A stretch of 64,000 nt of DNA from Kosmotogales bacterium (GTDB lineage Bacteria; Thermotogota; Thermotogae; Petrotogales; Kosmotogaceae): NCBI GenBank assembly GCA_030156385.1, contig JASGMR010000001.1:34594-98593 (forward strand). The letters run 5' to 3'. Below, one piece after another: positions 26,380-36,548 of this stretch. A program made the translations under genes and the position numbers. Positions within the stretch are counted from its first letter, which is position 1. Every line of letters begins with the position of its first letter. Under the pieces are notes generated by a model. That model saw only the letters and a list, made by a program, of their open reading frames with translations, made no database searches and was not told the origin of the DNA.

Positions 26380-27414
26380 TTAATTTAACCTTATTCTGGG
26401 ATCAACCAGCGCATAGGAAACATCTATAATTAGATTACCTATGATTAAAATGAAGGAGTAAAATAGTGCCCCACCGATAATTGACCAGTAATCTAATAAT
26501 GATGCAGCATCAGCTAAAAATCTTCCCATTCCCGTTCTCGAAAATATTGTTTCAACAAAAACAGTACCGCCCAACAAACCTATAACAGATGCTCCTGCTA
26601 CAGTTAAAACGGGAATCATGGCGTTCTTTTTTGCATGTTTTTTTATAACTATTCTTTCAGGAACACCTTTAGCTCTTGCAGTTCTGATGTAATCCTTTCT
26701 CAAAACTTCCAACATACTTGACCTGGTTATTCTCAACAGATATGCCCACCACAAATAAGCAAGAGTCAATATTGGGAGAGCCATGTGTCTTAAAGCATCA
26801 ACAAAAATATCCAGTCTTCCATTTATCAATGCGTCGAATGTTATCATATGAGTTACCGTATGCCAGCTACTCTCACGCATTGCCAGATCGAATTGTGTAC
26901 TTACCATACCAGGTGGAAACCAGCCAAGTTTTGAGTAAAAGATCCATAAAAGTAATAAACCGAAAACAAAGTCCGGTAACGACCAACCTATAAGAGCAAA
27001 TACTCTGATAAATTGATCGGCGAATTGATTATGTTTTACTGCAGAAATCACTCCCAGCCAGATCGCAACTATTATTATGGGTATAAAAGCGTAGATGGCC
27101 AATTCTAATGTGTATGGAAATCTCTGCAATATGGATTGAAGCACTCCGTCTTTTCCCACCATAGAATAGCCCCAATCGCCTTTTACGACATTTCCCAGCC
27201 ATTTAAAATACTGAACTGGCATCGGATCGTCGAGACCATATTTTCTGATTAATCTTTCTTCCGCATCAGGGGTTTTTAATGCTTCCGGACTTTTAATATA
27301 AGATGCCAAAAGTCTGTCCGGCCCTAAAGACCAAACCATTGAAAAAATTATCAAAGTTACCCCTATGATTATTATGGGTAGTAACAGTAGCCTTCTTATT
27401 ATGTAGGCTGTCAT
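26380..27414 (-). CDS. Oligopeptide-type ABC transporter permease (OppB/DppB)
   Basis: 344 residues, six membrane segments, with the EAA loop RKDYIRTARAKGVPER and the family ending LVDPRIRL. First gene of the four-gene operon oppB-C-D-F. ATG has AAGGAGTG nine bases upstream; a TATAAT sits about 50 bases before the start on the minus strand, but without a clear -35. No substrate-binding protein gene is in the operon, so the ligand is not indicated. Confidence 0.93.
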   Translation of the reverse strand: MTAYIIRRLLLLPIIIIGVTLIIFSMVWSLGPDRLLASYIKSPEALKTPDAEERLIRKYGLDDPMPVQYFKWLGNVVKGDWGYSMVGKDGVLQSILQRFPYTLELAIYAFIPIIIVAIWLGVISAVKHNQFADQFIRVFALIGWSLPDFVFGLLLLWIFYSKLGWFPPGMVSTQFDLAMRESSWHTVTHMITFDALINGRLDIFVDALRHMALPILTLAYLWWAYLLRITRSSMLEVLRKDYIRTARAKGVPERIVIKKHAKKNAMIPVLTVAGASVIGLLGGTVFVETIFSRTGMGRFLADAASLLDYWSIIGGALFYSFILIIGNLIIDVSYALVDPRIRLN

Positions 27415-27513
27415 TTACTGAATCACTCCTTAGAAAAATATTGTATATATTATATCTATAATTTCACTTTTTTTTGTTAATTTGTAGTGATAAACATCAT
27501 ATTTTTTAAATTG

Positions 27514-27539
27514 TTATAAAAAAAACATTTTTTTTATAA
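27514..27539. repeat. Perfect 12-bp A/T palindrome
   Basis: TTATAAAAAAAA and TTTTTTTTATAA flank a CA dinucleotide between the PPC gene and oppB. It could serve as a weak terminator after the pilT-prfA-PPC operon, or as an UP-like element for oppB. The all-A/T stem makes terminator strength doubtful. Confidence 0.4.
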
Positions 27540-27551
27540 TAATTTAAGAAA

Positions 27552-27971
27552 TCAATCAAAAACCAGGGGTCTGAAACCATTTCTCTGTTTTCTATGTAAA
27601 TTGAAATTGATTTTTTTTATAAACAATTCCACCGTATTACATACATACGCTTCAAAGAGATGTCCTCCTATTATTTTTTTATCTTCTCCTGCCAGGGAAA
27701 CATGAATATGGGGAAAGACTTCCTCATCCTTTAATGAAATATTGCCCGATAAAGATATCAATTCATGAGGTGTTTTAAAAGAATCCAACATATATTTTTC
27801 TTTTGTTAAACTGAACCAACCAATTTTAAAATTTTTAAACATCCCAACACCACTTAAAAAAACACCCGAAAATAATTTTTCGCTTTCAAGGAAGATTCCC
27901 AATTCTTTCAAAAAATTTTCATTATTATCGAACCGCAAAAAAATTAAGTCACCGTCTTTTTTGCTTTCCAT
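27552..27971 (-). CDS. PPC (DUF296) domain protein
   Basis: 139 residues. The conserved C-terminal half reads PHIHVSLAGEDKKIIGGHL then EAYVCNTVELFI, the hallmark of the plants-and-prokaryotes conserved domain. These are small trimeric proteins; in plants the domain is fused to AT-hooks, while stand-alone bacterial members have unclear roles, possibly DNA-associated. The His pair in PHIH may bind a metal. ATG after AAAGGAG; one base separates it from prfA, so it belongs to the pilT-prfA transcript. Confidence 0.85.
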   Translation of the reverse strand: MESKKDGDLIFLRFDNNENFLKELGIFLESEKLFSGVFLSGVGMFKNFKIGWFSLTKEKYMLDSFKTPHELISLSGNISLKDEEVFPHIHVSLAGEDKKIIGGHLFEAYVCNTVELFIKKINFNLHRKQRNGFRPLVFD

Positions 27972-27972
27972 T

Positions 27973-29061
27973 TTATTCTCCTTTAATTAACTCTTTGTGG
28001 AGTTTCTCAAGTTTGCTGTTTATATCGGCTTCAGCGAGCTTCATTACAATTTCATCCAGATCGCCGTCAAGGATTTCATTCAATCTGTAGGAAGTGAATT
28101 TTATTCTGTGGTCGGTTACTCTGCTTTGCGGATAATTATAAGTGCGGATTTTTTCACTTCTATCACCACTTCCAACTTGAATTCTTCTGTTTTCAGTAAT
28201 TTCATTTGTCTGTTTGTCGTTATACAAATCGTAGAGTTTTGCTCTTAAAATTTCCATGGCTTTTGCTTTATTTTGATGCTGAGATCTCTCTTTTTGAACG
28301 GCAACGGTGGTTCCGGTGGGTAAATGAACAATTCTGACAGCGGAATCTGTTTTATTAACATGCTGTCCCCCGGCACCACCGGATCTGTATGTATCTATTC
28401 TCAAATCTTTTGGATCTATTTCAAAATCAACATCCGAAATTTCGGGCATGATTGCGACTGTTGCCGCAGAAGTATGAATTCGTCCACCGGATTCTGTAAC
28501 CGGAACCCTTTGAACTCTATGACCTCCACTTTCAAATTTCATTTTGCTATAAACGCCTTTTCCCTTAATTTCAAATATCACTTCTTTAAATCCACCTATT
28601 TCAGTGCCGTTTTCTTCTATTAAATCTATTTTCCAGTTATTTCTCTCGGCGAACCTCGTATACATTCTGAATAAACTTGCGGCGAACAATGCTGCTTCTT
28701 CACCACCGGTGCCCGCTCTTATTTCAATAATAATGTTTTTATCATCATTAATATCTGGAACCAGTAAAATCTTCAGTTCTATCTCTTTTTTTTCAATATT
28801 CTTCTCAACATCGGAAATGTAGAATTCTATTTCCTCTATTTCATCCTGTTCTGCATTCGTTTTCATTGTTTTCCATTCTGCCAGATCATTTTTTAATTTT
28901 TTTATTTCATTATATTTTTCAATAATTTCTGATAATTCAGAATGTTTTTTGCTCAAACTACTCAGCTTATTGGAATCTGATAATATTTCCTGTTTAGTCA
29001 ATTCTTTTTCTATCCTTTTATGCTCTTCTTCAAAGGAATTCATTATCTTTTTTAAATCCAT
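27973..29061 (-). CDS. prfA: Peptide chain release factor 1
   Basis: 362 residues. The catalytic GGQ lies in [17 protein letters not shown] and directs peptidyl-tRNA hydrolysis at UAG and UAA. The N-terminal helical domain and the domain-3 segment [18 protein letters not shown] are intact. ATG shares a base with the pilT stop (TAATG), indicating translational coupling. No prmC methyltransferase gene follows, unlike many genomes. Confidence 0.96.
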   Translation of the reverse strand: MDLKKIMNSFEEEHKRIEKELTKQEILSDSNKLSSLSKKHSELSEIIEKYNEIKKLKNDLAEWKTMKTNAEQDEIEEIEFYISDVEKNIEKKEIELKILLVPDINDDKNIIIEIRAGTGGEEAALFAASLFRMYTRFAERNNWKIDLIEENGTEIGGFKEVIFEIKGKGVYSKMKFESGGHRVQRVPVTESGGRIHTSAATVAIMPEISDVDFEIDPKDLRIDTYRSGGAGGQHVNKTDSAVRIVHLPTGTTVAVQKERSQHQNKAKAMEILRAKLYDLYNDKQTNEITENRRIQVGSGDRSEKIRTYNYPQSRVTDHRIKFTSYRLNEILDGDLDEIVMKLAEADINSKLEKLHKELIKGE

Positions 29062-30110
29062 TATCTCATCCTCCGTGAAATTGATGCAGGATCCCTTGCA
29101 AAATTCTTTAGTTGGTCTTCATTGATTATACCATCTTTATATTCTTTTATTAGCGCATCATCGAAAGCTACCATCCCAAATCTTCCTCCTGTTTGCATCA
29201 TAGATTCAATTTGGTGGAATTTCTTGTCTCTTATAAGATTTTTAATTCCTGAAGTAGCTATTAATACTTCGATAACCGCTTTTCTTCCCGGTTTGTCCAT
29301 TCTTTTCAATAATCTTTGATAAATGATTGCCACGAGAGTATTAGACAGTTGCATAGCAATTTGATTCTGTTGATGTGGCGGAAAGCTTCCGATGATTCTT
29401 TCCGGAGTTGTAGCTGCAGAATTTGTATGAATTGTTGAAAAAACCAAGTGCCCTGTTTCGGCAGCGGTCATGGTATATTCCATTGTCAGTGTGTCACGCA
29501 TTTCACCGACCAAAATAACATCCGGATCCTGTCTTAATGCATATTTCAAACCGTCAGAAAAGCTGTTTGTATCCTGTTCTAACTCTCTTTGATGTATCAA
29601 AGCCTTTTTTTGTTTGAATACGTATTCAACGGGATCTTCTAATGTAATTAGATGAACTTTACGATTGGCATTTACATATTCAAGCATAGCAGCTAAAGTT
29701 GTAGATTTGCCACTACCCGTCGGGCCCGCCACCAGTACCAGCCCTTTATCATAACCACATAAATCTTTAAATGCCACAGGCAAATCCAGATCTTCGATGG
29801 TTCTTATAGTATATGGCAAAAGCCTGAGAGCGACCACGGGTTTTTTATCCGAGAAGTAATAGTTTCCCCTGACTCTGAAATTTTCAAAAGTAAACGAAAA
29901 ATCAACTTCGAATTTATTTGATTTTTTCAGATCAGTATTTGAAATCATTTCAAGTTCATCGAGTATCGTATCCATTTGATCTCTTGAAATGATCGCATCA
30001 TTTTCTTCTGCCAAATCACCATTAATTCTGTATACTACAGCTTTTTCCAAAGTGATATGTATATCACTGGCATCTAACTCGGCTCCTCTACTCATTATCT
30101 CATGAAGCAT
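29061..30110 (-). CDS. pilT: Type IV pilus retraction ATPase
   Basis: 349 residues. Walker [10 protein letters not shown], Asp box ITLEDPVE, Walker [10 protein letters not shown] and His box [10 protein letters not shown] are all present. PilT powers pilus depolymerisation and twitching or DNA uptake, so type IV pili are expected elsewhere in the genome. ATG at 30110 is preferred, with AAAGGG about nine bases upstream; a TTG three codons earlier (30119) is possible. First gene of pilT-prfA-PPC. The 113 bases before it show no clear structure. Confidence 0.95.
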   Translation of the reverse strand: MLHEIMSRGAELDASDIHITLEKAVVYRINGDLAEENDAIISRDQMDTILDELEMISNTDLKKSNKFEVDFSFTFENFRVRGNYYFSDKKPVVALRLLPYTIRTIEDLDLPVAFKDLCGYDKGLVLVAGPTGSGKSTTLAAMLEYVNANRKVHLITLEDPVEYVFKQKKALIHQRELEQDTNSFSDGLKYALRQDPDVILVGEMRDTLTMEYTMTAAETGHLVFSTIHTNSAATTPERIIGSFPPHQQNQIAMQLSNTLVAIIYQRLLKRMDKPGRKAVIEVLIATSGIKNLIRDKKFHQIESMMQTGGRFGMVAFDDALIKEYKDGIINEDQLKNFARDPASISRRMR

Positions 30111-30223
30111 ATTTACCAACCCTTTCCTGATATAAAAAATAACTCATATTTATTTATAACACTTTTTATTTTCTTTATCATGACTTATTTTTTGATTTGA
30201 TAATAAAAACAGGTATTACAGAA

Positions 30224-32146
30224 CTATTTACCTATAACTTCTACAATCTCTTCAAAATTTTTCATTACTATATCAATAATATTTGGATCAAATTGCTCAC
30301 CAGATTTTTTGCATAACTCCTTTAAAACACTATCTTTTGTCATTCCTTTTCTGTACGGACGATCATTCAGCATAGCTTCAATTGAATCGGCCACGCACAA
30401 TATTCTACTGAGCAGAGGTATTGACTCACCTTTTAATTTGTATGGATAACCCTTCCCGTCCCATCTTTCGTGATGGGTTGCCACAATATTAACGATATCT
30501 TTGAAAATATAAGATTCGGAGAGAATGTTCACACCCTTTTCCACATGCGCTTTAATCACATCATATTCTTCATCAGTTAATTTTCCAGGTTTGTTTATAA
30601 TATTTTGAGAAATTCCGATTTTGCCTATATCATGAAGCATACCTGCCAGTTCTAAATTGTTGATATCAGTAGAATCCAGATGCATGATCTCGCCTATTTT
30701 TCTGGACAGTATTGAGACGTTTAAACTGTGATTTTGAGTGAAATTTGAATTAAGCTCAATTGCTTTGAGAAGAATGTTTCTAATTTCGACATTGAACTTT
30801 TCTATCTTTTCTGTTTGATCCTTTAAATAAAGATATATCGAAGAGAGATTTGCCAAAAACAGCGCATTTTGTTTTGTAGTAAAAGAAAAAGGTTTATTTT
30901 CGTATTTATCCAGAGTGAGGTTTCCTATTATTTCATCCTTATATTTATATGGAGTAATTAAAGAATTTTTTATTTCAATAAAACCATTTCTATACAAATC
31001 TTTCGCCCATTCATAATTATTTTCGATATTTTTTTCTGCGAGATTTTTGATTTCTATTTGTTTATCTGGTATTATGAAACTACCCTTTTCAATATTTTGT
31101 TCATATAACATATCCGAGTAGCCCTTTTGTGCAATAAATTTTATTTTATTTCCCTTGTAAATGGAAATCGAACACTTATTTATTTCTTTGTTTACATCCG
31201 TTATAAAATCCAACATTTTCATAAAAAAACTTTTTTCCGAAACTTCTTTGCTTAAAGCCATACTCAGAAGATTTGAAGCTTTAATGTTAAATTCAGTATT
31301 TCGGTTTATTTCTTTTCTTAAATTGTTCAGATTTTTGGCCGTTATTATGCGGATTATTATTATAAAAACAATCAAGATTATCAAAATCAGAAAAAACAAC
31401 AATAATAAAAATTTCAACTCTCTACTTGTGAGTGCCTGTGGAAAATATGTCTCGCCGAGCCATTTATTTTGCAGGCTATTATATTGATCATTGTTCTGTT
31501 TTATAAATTCGCTGAAATTGGCTTTTAAGTCTGTGTTTTCAAATAAGATTCCATATTCATAATTATCGAAATAACCCGATCCCTTTATCACGGGGAATCC
31601 CTTGCAGGAAATATATTCATAGTATATATAAGGAACAATAATAGCGTCAACTTTGCCGTGTATCAAAGATTCCGTCAAATCCGAAAATGATGAAAATTCT
31701 GAATAGTTCAGATCCTCAAATAAATCTTCATATTTAAATCCCGGAAGGATACCAATGCTTGAACAGGATTTCAACTTACCTAATGAAATATTGTCGCTGG
31801 GAAATTTAAAAGCTGTGATCGGAAAAAAGTTCATTTCTTTGAATTCAAAAAGTTTTTCCGGGTGAGAGTTACCTGTCTCAGTTTGAAAATAGTTGGCAAT
31901 TATATCTATCTTTTTATTTTCGTATAATTCTATCAAATTTTTATAATCTTCAAAATAATAGTTTAATTTAAACTGATTTTCCTCTGCCCAGAGATCGAAC
32001 AGCTCAATTGAAAAACCACTGAATTTTCCATTTTCTTTCATCACGAGCGGTGGAAATTCAAATATACCTATATTTATTTCTGAAACACAGGCGAAACAAA
32101 ACGAAGAAATAATAAGAAAAAGAATTATTATAATAGAGAATTTCAT
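30224..32146 (-). CDS. HD-GYP c-di-GMP phosphodiesterase with periplasmic SBP-3 sensor
   Basis: 640 residues. Signal peptide (1-20), a family-3 solute-binding domain (about 23-235; NIGIFEFPPLVMKENG then GFSIELFDLW), a membrane helix (about 245-268), a GAF-like domain (about 300-450) and an HD-GYP domain with HDIGK (505-509) and HHERWDGKGYP (558-568). The output domain should hydrolyse cyclic di-GMP to GMP; the sensor should bind an amino acid-like ligand outside the cell. No ribosome site precedes the ATG; a perfect promoter ends 5 bases before it, so the mRNA is probably leaderless. It lies downstream of the EamA gene. Confidence 0.92.
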   Translation of the reverse strand: MKFSIIIILFLIISSFCFACVSEINIGIFEFPPLVMKENGKFSGFSIELFDLWAEENQFKLNYYFEDYKNLIELYENKKIDIIANYFQTETGNSHPEKLFEFKEMNFFPITAFKFPSDNISLGKLKSCSSIGILPGFKYEDLFEDLNYSEFSSFSDLTESLIHGKVDAIIVPYIYYEYISCKGFPVIKGSGYFDNYEYGILFENTDLKANFSEFIKQNNDQYNSLQNKWLGETYFPQALTSRELKFLLLLFFLILIILIVFIIIIRIITAKNLNNLRKEINRNTEFNIKASNLLSMALSKEVSEKSFFMKMLDFITDVNKEINKCSISIYKGNKIKFIAQKGYSDMLYEQNIEKGSFIIPDKQIEIKNLAEKNIENNYEWAKDLYRNGFIEIKNSLITPYKYKDEIIGNLTLDKYENKPFSFTTKQNALFLANLSSIYLYLKDQTEKIEKFNVEIRNILLKAIELNSNFTQNHSLNVSILSRKIGEIMHLDSTDINNLELAGMLHDIGKIGISQNIINKPGKLTDEEYDVIKAHVEKGVNILSESYIFKDIVNIVATHHERWDGKGYPYKLKGESIPLLSRILCVADSIEAMLNDRPYRKGMTKDSVLKELCKKSGEQFDPNIIDIVMKNFEEIVEVIGK

Positions 32147-32151
32147 GTTTA

Positions 32152-32180
32152 ATTATATCAATTATTTTCTCTAATTTCAA
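32152..32180 (-). promoter_or_regulatory. Consensus promoter inside the EamA 3' end, driving HD-GYP
   Basis: On the minus strand TTGAAA (32180-32175), exactly 17 bases, then TATAAT (32157-32152), with TG one base before the -10 (extended -10). Initiation seven bases downstream falls on the A of the HD-GYP ATG (32146). Confidence 0.75.
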
Positions 32181-33045
32181 CTTCCAAAGGGGTTGATAGC
32201 GTTCCTAAAAGCATGCCAAAAGCCATTACAATCAGTCCGAATGTTTCCATTTTTGTTGGAATTTCATTTAGAATAATCATAGCGGAAAATAATGCAAAGG
32301 CTGGTTCGCCTACATATGCCAGTGAAGAGCCAACGGATCCTAAATGCTTTTGATATTTCAACTGTGATGAAACCGCATAAATGGTAGGGAAAATTGATGC
32401 GAAAATCGCTACGGACAATACTTTATAATCTAACAATATTTTCCCCGGAGCGAGGGGAATGATTAAAAAATTCACTACGGCCACGGCTATGAATTGTGGC
32501 AATAAAAGGGCTTTTTCTTCATTTTCAGAAATAGTTTTCGTAGCGATTGAAATATATATAATATGAAAGGCATAAAAAAAAGAACAAAATAGTGTCAACA
32601 GATCGCCAACGTTGAAATCCAAACTTGGATTAGTGACAAAGATCAATCCGGTTATGGATATCAACAGAGATATTATTTGAGTTTTTTTTGGAATTTTTTT
32701 CTCGAGAACGGGTGATAATATAGCCACTATTCCAACGTACAGAGCGGTAATAAATCCACTCTTTGATGCCGAAGTATAAAATAATCCCCAGGTCTGAAAT
32801 AAATAGCCTCCGGAAAGAAAAGCGCCCAATATTAATCCTTTTTTCCACAATTCTTTGTTGAGTTTATTCAATTTGAAGTAATTTTTAAAAATGAGTAGTA
32901 TGATAATCGATATAGAAAATCTTACGCCGTTGTAAAAAACAGGAGAAATTGAATCGTTTAATATAAGTTTTTGAATTGGGAAAGTTATACCCCAGAAAAA
33001 AACGACGAAAAACAAATTTATATAGGCCTTTGTTTTAATCTTCAT
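32158..33045 (-). CDS. EamA/DMT-family transporter
   Basis: A 295-residue protein with ten hydrophobic segments in two EamA repeats, typical of drug/metabolite exporters; PxFxNGVRFSISI in the first repeat and LGSVGSSLAYVGEPAFA in the second are family-like. Substrate unknown; metabolite or amino-acid efflux is common. ATG at 33045 overlaps the end of ldh by 11 bases and has no obvious ribosome site, suggesting re-initiation; a TTG four codons upstream is an alternative. Confidence 0.87.
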   Translation of the reverse strand: MKIKTKAYINLFFVVFFWGITFPIQKLILNDSISPVFYNGVRFSISIIILLIFKNYFKLNKLNKELWKKGLILGAFLSGGYLFQTWGLFYTSASKSGFITALYVGIVAILSPVLEKKIPKKTQIISLLISITGLIFVTNPSLDFNVGDLLTLFCSFFYAFHIIYISIATKTISENEEKALLLPQFIAVAVVNFLIIPLAPGKILLDYKVLSVAIFASIFPTIYAVSSQLKYQKHLGSVGSSLAYVGEPAFALFSAMIILNEIPTKMETFGLIVMAFGMLLGTLSTPLEVEIRENN

Positions 33046-33973
33046 AAATGCTGTCAATTGCTTTTTTTATTATTGTTGCCGATTTTTCCAAAGAGGCCAG
33101 TTCACAGTCATCCAGCTTTATATTCAACACTTTTTTTACGCCATCTTTATTAATAATAGCCGGTAAACTGAAAGGAATATTTTTTATATCAAAATATTCA
33201 TCGTGTACGAAAGAAACGGTTAAAACAGAATTTTCATTGTTGGTGATCGCTTCAATTAATCTTACGGTAGATAATCCTATACCATAATAAGTGGAACCTT
33301 TGCTCTTTATTATCTTATACGCTTTATTTCTTGTTTTTTCATAAATCTTTTTAAAATATATATTTCTTTTTTTTGAAAGAGGGCAGTCTTTGCAGATATC
33401 AAAAATTGAAATTCCTCCAATATTTGCAGTGGACCAGCTTACTATTTCGCTGTCTCCGTGTTCTCCTATTACATAAGCATGAATTGATCTGGGATCAATT
33501 TTGAATTCATCTGCCAGGTTAAATCTCAACCTTGCAGTATCAAGGGTTGTTCCGGTACCGATAATCCTTCTTTTATTCAGCTTTGATTTTTTCCATGCAA
33601 CATAAGTTAAAACGTCAACTGGATTTGAAACGATAATTAATATGGGATTTTCAGAATATTTCAAACATTCCAGAACTATAGATGAGACGATCTTCGCATT
33701 TGATTTTAATAGGTCCAATCTCGTTTCATCCGGTCTTTGTGCTCTACCTGCGGTTATTACTATTATATCTGAATTTTTGGTCAGATAATAATCACCGCCC
33801 GAGATCTTTATAGGTTTTATGAAGGGAATTCCATCACTGAGATCTTCGGCGTGTCCGACGGCCAGTTCTTTGTTCATATCCACAAGAACAATTTCATCGG
33901 CAACACCTTTTATAACAGCGGCATATGCAATTGATGACCCGACCATTCCACAACCGATTATAGATATTTTCAT
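33035..33973 (-). CDS. ldh: L-lactate dehydrogenase
   Basis: Reduces pyruvate to L-lactate with NADH, a fermentation end step. 312 residues with the NAD loop GCGMVGSS (8-15), the specificity loop GRAQRPDETRLDL (Gln where malate dehydrogenases have Arg, so LDH), and the catalytic GEHGDSE with His-Asp pairing. Overlaps ispG by 4 bases upstream. Lying after rnf genes, it may help reoxidise NADH made by the Rnf complex. Confidence 0.94.
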   Translation of the reverse strand: MKISIIGCGMVGSSIAYAAVIKGVADEIVLVDMNKELAVGHAEDLSDGIPFIKPIKISGGDYYLTKNSDIIVITAGRAQRPDETRLDLLKSNAKIVSSIVLECLKYSENPILIIVSNPVDVLTYVAWKKSKLNKRRIIGTGTTLDTARLRFNLADEFKIDPRSIHAYVIGEHGDSEIVSWSTANIGGISIFDICKDCPLSKKRNIYFKKIYEKTRNKAYKIIKSKGSTYYGIGLSTVRLIEAITNNENSVLTVSFVHDEYFDIKNIPFSLPAIINKDGVKKVLNIKLDDCELASLEKSATIIKKAIDSIYED

Positions 33974-35019
33974 TTTTTATTCCTTTCAAAATAATTATCT
34001 ATTTCTCTTTTTAATATGTCTTTAATTTGGTCGAGTTTTACGTTTATCAATCTTCCATTTTTAAATATAATCGCTCCATTTTTTGTCCCTGCAATACCTA
34101 TGTCGGCATTTTTACCTTCACCGACTCCGTTGACTACACAGCCCATAACAGCTATTTTAATTTCTCTGTTCAGAAGATCGTACTCAGCGGTCCATTCTTT
34201 CACTTTTCGGGTGAGTTCCATAACGTTTATTTCGGTTCTCGCACATGTTGGGCAGGAAATTATATTCACCCCTTTTCGGAGGTCGAGAGATTTAAGAATA
34301 TCTATCCCCGCTTTTACTTCTTTTACAGGGGTATCCGATAAAGAAACTCTTATCGTTTCACCGATTTTTTCTTTCAACAACATACCGATACCGATCGAAG
34401 ACTTTATTATACCGCTATCACCAAAACCGGATTCTGTTATACCCAGATGCAGCGGATAATTTACCCTTTCTCTTATGTATTTGTTTGCATTATAATTGTC
34501 TGTCACTGAAGAGGATTTGGCGGATATGACGATATCGCCAAAACCGTATTTTTCTAAAATTGAAACCTGCTTTAAAGCACTTTCCCCAAGAGCGATGTAA
34601 GGTTCCATGTTTGAAAAATCCTTGTTGAGAGACCCGGAATTCGATCCCACTCTGATCGACGCTTTATAATCTTTGGCGATTTTAACGATTTCTCTGAGTT
34701 GCCATTCCCTTTCGATATTTCCCGGATTTATTCTGATCTTTGCGGCACCGGCTTTTATCGATTCAATGGCAAGTTTATAATTGAAATGAATATCCGCAAC
34801 AATGGGTATGGAAAATTTTTTGGTTATTTTTTTTAATGAATCGACACTTTCGAAATCCGGTATAGAAACCCTGACAATATCGCAACCATTTTCGATCAGG
34901 TCTCTTATTTGATTCGTGGTGCTTTCCAAATCATAAGTTTTCGTGTTGGTCATCGATTGAACTAAAATATCTTTGTCTTCTCCAATTACCCTGTTTCCAA
35001 TTTTTACGTTTTTTATCAT
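33970..35019 (-). CDS. ispG: 4-hydroxy-3-methylbut-2-enyl diphosphate synthase (MEP pathway)
   Basis: A 4Fe-4S enzyme that converts ME-cPP to HMB-PP. The start at 35019 gives 349 residues and an ATGA overlap with rseP; the protein begins MIKNVKIGNRVIG and contains VQSMTNTKTYD. Cluster ligands are in SCPTCARTEIN and in MGCVVNGVGEG near the C-terminus. A longer frame from 35052 would run into rseP and adds non-conserved residues. Together with dxr in the same cluster it shows use of the MEP isoprenoid pathway. Confidence 0.95.
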   Translation of the reverse strand: MIKNVKIGNRVIGEDKDILVQSMTNTKTYDLESTTNQIRDLIENGCDIVRVSIPDFESVDSLKKITKKFSIPIVADIHFNYKLAIESIKAGAAKIRINPGNIEREWQLREIVKIAKDYKASIRVGSNSGSLNKDFSNMEPYIALGESALKQVSILEKYGFGDIVISAKSSSVTDNYNANKYIRERVNYPLHLGITESGFGDSGIIKSSIGIGMLLKEKIGETIRVSLSDTPVKEVKAGIDILKSLDLRKGVNIISCPTCARTEINVMELTRKVKEWTAEYDLLNREIKIAVMGCVVNGVGEGKNADIGIAGTKNGAIIFKNGRLINVKLDQIKDILKREIDNYFERNKK

Positions 35020-36548
35020 AAAAATCTGCCTATATCTATCACTGTTACCCATATCATGAATCCCAACAATATGAAAAAGCCTATTGCATGAATATATCCA
35101 ACAATATTGGGATTTATTTTTCTTCTGATTATCATTTCAATCAGATTTATAAGCATTCTTCCCCCATCCAATGCGGGAAGCGGTATTAGGTTGACTACAC
35201 CCAAATTCAAAGAAATAAAACCTGCCAGTAACAGAATCATTTTTATTCCCATTCCACTGGCGGCATCTACGAGTTTTACCATTCCTATCGGACCGGTGAA
35301 AGAATTTGCGGATACCTGACCCGTAAAGAGCTTCACTATGACGTCAACCATTTGTCTTAACATATCTCCGGCCCATTGTACTCCCAAACCAAAAGCCAAA
35401 AATACATTATCTGGTTTCCAGTATTCGGATTGCTGTGAGAAAACTCCGGGTTCGTTTATCACATTTATTAAGTCGGCTTTTGAAACTTCCTTTTCTAAAA
35501 TATCACCATTTCTGAGAATTTTAACCTGCAGTGTATCTGGAAATCCATAGCCATACCAGGTGATTTTATTATCGGTAAATGTGATTGATATATCATCTTC
35601 GGATAAAGATAATAACTCGGCCATTCTTGAAAGGGCCAGACTGTTATCTGTTTTGAAATCATTTATGCTTTGTAAAATATCATTTTTTTCGAAAACACCA
35701 ATATTTTTTGTTATCAAAGGATCAAAATATTTATAGTAAAAACCAATCGTGTATCTCTCTTCGGTCGGGAGATAAGACAAGACATTACCTTTTATTTTAT
35801 CTCCATTTTCAAAACCGAATTGGATGAAATCATTTTGCTGAAACATTTCCCCATATGAGAAATAATTTCCGTTGAATTCAACACCATTTATTGTTTCAAC
35901 AGATTCTCCTATGTTTCCTTCATAATTTTTTAAGACCACTTGCAATTCCTGTGGCTGAAGTTCCGGAATAACATTTACATTAAATTCATCTCCGTTCCTG
36001 ACGATTCCCAATTCGACTTCTTTTCCTTCGCTTATTTTATCGGTGAGTGTTTGATTTTGAATAATATAATTCCCATCAACTGAGAATATTTGATCACCAC
36101 TCTCTAAACCTGCATAATAAGCCGGAGAATCTGTTACGATACTATCCACATTAATTTCAGGAAATCCCCATATCGCCGAACAGAAAGCAAAAACTACGAA
36201 TCCTGCTAAAACAGAAAAAAATGGACCCGCAAAAGATATTAAAAATTGTTGCCACGAAGGTTTGGATGTCAACAATTCTTCGTGTGGGATTTTTTCTTCG
36301 GTATCATCGTTTTCATCGTCATTTTGGTCCAGATCCTCCCCTGCCAGTTTGACATAACCACCTATCAAAAAAGCTTTAAAGAAAAAATTAGTTTTTTTAC
36401 CTTTCTTTTCATATATTTTTGGTCCAAATCCTATTGAAAATTCCTTGACTCTCACTTTGAAAATTCTCGCAAACAGGTAATGTCCAAGTTCATGAACGAC
36501 GACAAGCGCTGTAAGAATTAGTAATAAATATATAATTGACAGAATCAT
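35016..36548 (-). CDS. rseP: Site-2 (RIP) metalloprotease
   Basis: An intramembrane zinc protease, 510 residues. HELGH at about 20-24 in the first membrane helix binds zinc; the partner motif NLIPLPALDGGR lies near the C-terminus. PDZ-like sequence is present between (about 115-200 and further), and the protein is longer than many homologues (about 420-450) because of an expanded periplasmic region. Likely role: cleavage of anti-sigma factors or signal peptide remnants. Placed between dxr and ispG, a common bacterial arrangement. ATGA overlaps at both ends. Confidence 0.94.
   Translation of the reverse strand: MILSIIYLLLILTALVVVHELGHYLFARIFKVRVKEFSIGFGPKIYEKKGKKTNFFFKAFLIGGYVKLAGEDLDQNDDENDDTEEKIPHEELLTSKPSWQQFLISFAGPFFSVLAGFVVFAFCSAIWGFPEINVDSIVTDSPAYYAGLESGDQIFSVDGNYIIQNQTLTDKISEGKEVELGIVRNGDEFNVNVIPELQPQELQVVLKNYEGNIGESVETINGVEFNGNYFSYGEMFQQNDFIQFGFENGDKIKGNVLSYLPTEERYTIGFYYKYFDPLITKNIGVFEKNDILQSINDFKTDNSLALSRMAELLSLSEDDISITFTDNKITWYGYGFPDTLQVKILRNGDILEKEVSKADLINVINEPGVFSQQSEYWKPDNVFLAFGLGVQWAGDMLRQMVDVIVKLFTGQVSANSFTGPIGMVKLVDAASGMGIKMILLLAGFISLNLGVVNLIPLPALDGGRMLINLIEMIIRRKINPNIVGYIHAIGFFILLGFMIWVTVIDIGRFL

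Noticed and set aside
27514..27539. The A/T palindrome as a strong terminator
   Set aside because: The stem has no G-C pairs, so it would be unstable as RNA; recorded only as a repeat.
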